Made by a program: the position numbers and the translations under genes. The notes beneath the pieces are model-generated. The model saw nothing but the letters and a program-made list of their open reading frames with translations, was not told where the DNA came from and made no database searches. 64,000 nt of DNA from Streptomyces violaceorubidus (GTDB taxonomy: Bacteria > Actinomycetota > Actinomycetes > Streptomycetales > Streptomycetaceae), in contig NZ_JODM01000029.1 in assembly GCF_000717995.1 (NCBI RefSeq), forward strand, positions 18,274 to 82,273, in the 5' to 3' direction. Position 1 is the stretch's first letter. The number at the start of each line of letters is the position of its first letter. Of the stretch, positions 63,836-64,000 are shown piece by piece.

Positions 63836-64000
63836 CTACCGGGCGGAAACCTGTGCGGTGGAGCGGCGGACGACGAGTTCCGGTTCGAAGAGCAGTTCCC
63901 TGTGGGGGACTTCGGTGCCCTGGATCTGGGCGCAGAGGAGGTCGACGGCGGCGCGGCCCATGGCCTCGATGGGTTGGCGGATGGTGGTGAGGGGTGGTTC
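63836..64000 (-). CDS. aglR: LacI family regulator, C-terminal fragment (start beyond window)
   Basis: The last 54 codons of a LacI/GalR-family regulator: TTIRQPIEAMGRAAVDLL, then LLFEPELVVRRSTA before the stop TAG at 63836-63838. These are the conserved final strands and helix of the LacI effector domain, including the RxST end. The gene runs off the right edge. It is co-directional with and directly upstream of aglE, so it is the probable local repressor of the agl operon. Confidence 0.9.
   Translation of the reverse strand, partial: EPPLTTIRQPIEAMGRAAVDLLCAQIQGTEVPHRELLFEPELVVRRSTAQVSAR

Overview
The window is high-GC actinobacterial DNA with strong third-position G/C bias, GTG and ATG starts, GGAGG-type ribosome sites and hairpin terminators that mostly lack U-tracts. 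Gene content (WhiB-like protein, monomeric isocitrate dehydrogenase, SpoIIE-type phosphatase, CHAT and LAL-type regulators, lipoprotein-dependent sugar transporters) points to a Streptomyces chromosome. From memory, not from a search, the order glnA3 - inositol cluster - icd - SoxR-box ABC exporter - agl operon resembles the S. coelicolor stretch around SCO6960-SCO7014.

Layout. 1-5.1 kb: a translationally coupled Mrp/Mnh cation/proton antiporter operon (mnhA fragment, then C, D, E, F, G). 5.1-11.9 kb (minus strand): a NUDIX-like protein, an amidohydrolase next to the GlnA3-type gamma-glutamylpolyamine synthetase (together resembling fungal FluG cut in two), a lipoprotein, a 28-bp tandem repeat array, an HhH protein, a DUF3140 protein, a WhiB-like regulator and a lipase-like hydrolase. 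12.0-17.1 kb: thiolase and acyl-CoA ligase, a TSUP exporter, cobF and a DUF309 protein.

17.2-35.3 kb is framed by two identical tRNA-Pro(GGG) genes in the same orientation. It holds an ankyrin protein, an aldo/keto reductase behind a MerR-type promoter, and a myo-inositol catabolic cluster. iolC, an aldolase-like gene, iolB, iolD and a GntR regulator run leftwards. A sugar ABC transporter and iolE run rightwards from a divergent promoter with mirror-image 14-bp inverted repeats. Further right are iolG with a phytanoyl-CoA-dioxygenase-like gene, a LacI regulator and a second Gfo/Idh dehydrogenase. A recurring TTGTCYTGACAA-like palindrome links three intergenic regions. No iolA is present. The right edge of this segment is a decayed aromatic-degradation operon (GntR, PIG-L hydratase and LigK-type aldolase fragments).

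35.5-39.3 kb: a GST-like protein, a metzincin-type protein with Gln in place of the catalytic Glu, and a LAL-type regulator. 39.3-45.2 kb: the most interesting module, consisting of a TPR-CHAT (caspase-like) protein divergent from a signal-less subtilase, an ECF-type sigma factor and a small acidic protein overlapping the sigma gene. 45.4-52.5 kb: N-formylglutamate amidohydrolase, icd, a mechanosensitive channel, an APC permease and a TPR-like protein. 52.8-53.7 kb: a second deletion-fused pseudogene pair (FGGY kinase head, FAD-oxidoreductase tail). 53.7-58.5 kb: a flippase-like membrane protein, an ABC exporter behind a SoxR-type box, and a GAF-SpoIIE-HATPase phosphatase. 58.6-64.0 kb: an alpha-glucosidase with its binding-protein-dependent transporter and the C-terminus of a LacI regulator, punctuated by strong hairpins.

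Apart from the tandem array, no intergenic gap exceeds about 270 bp. No insertion sequence, integrase, CRISPR array or replication origin was seen.
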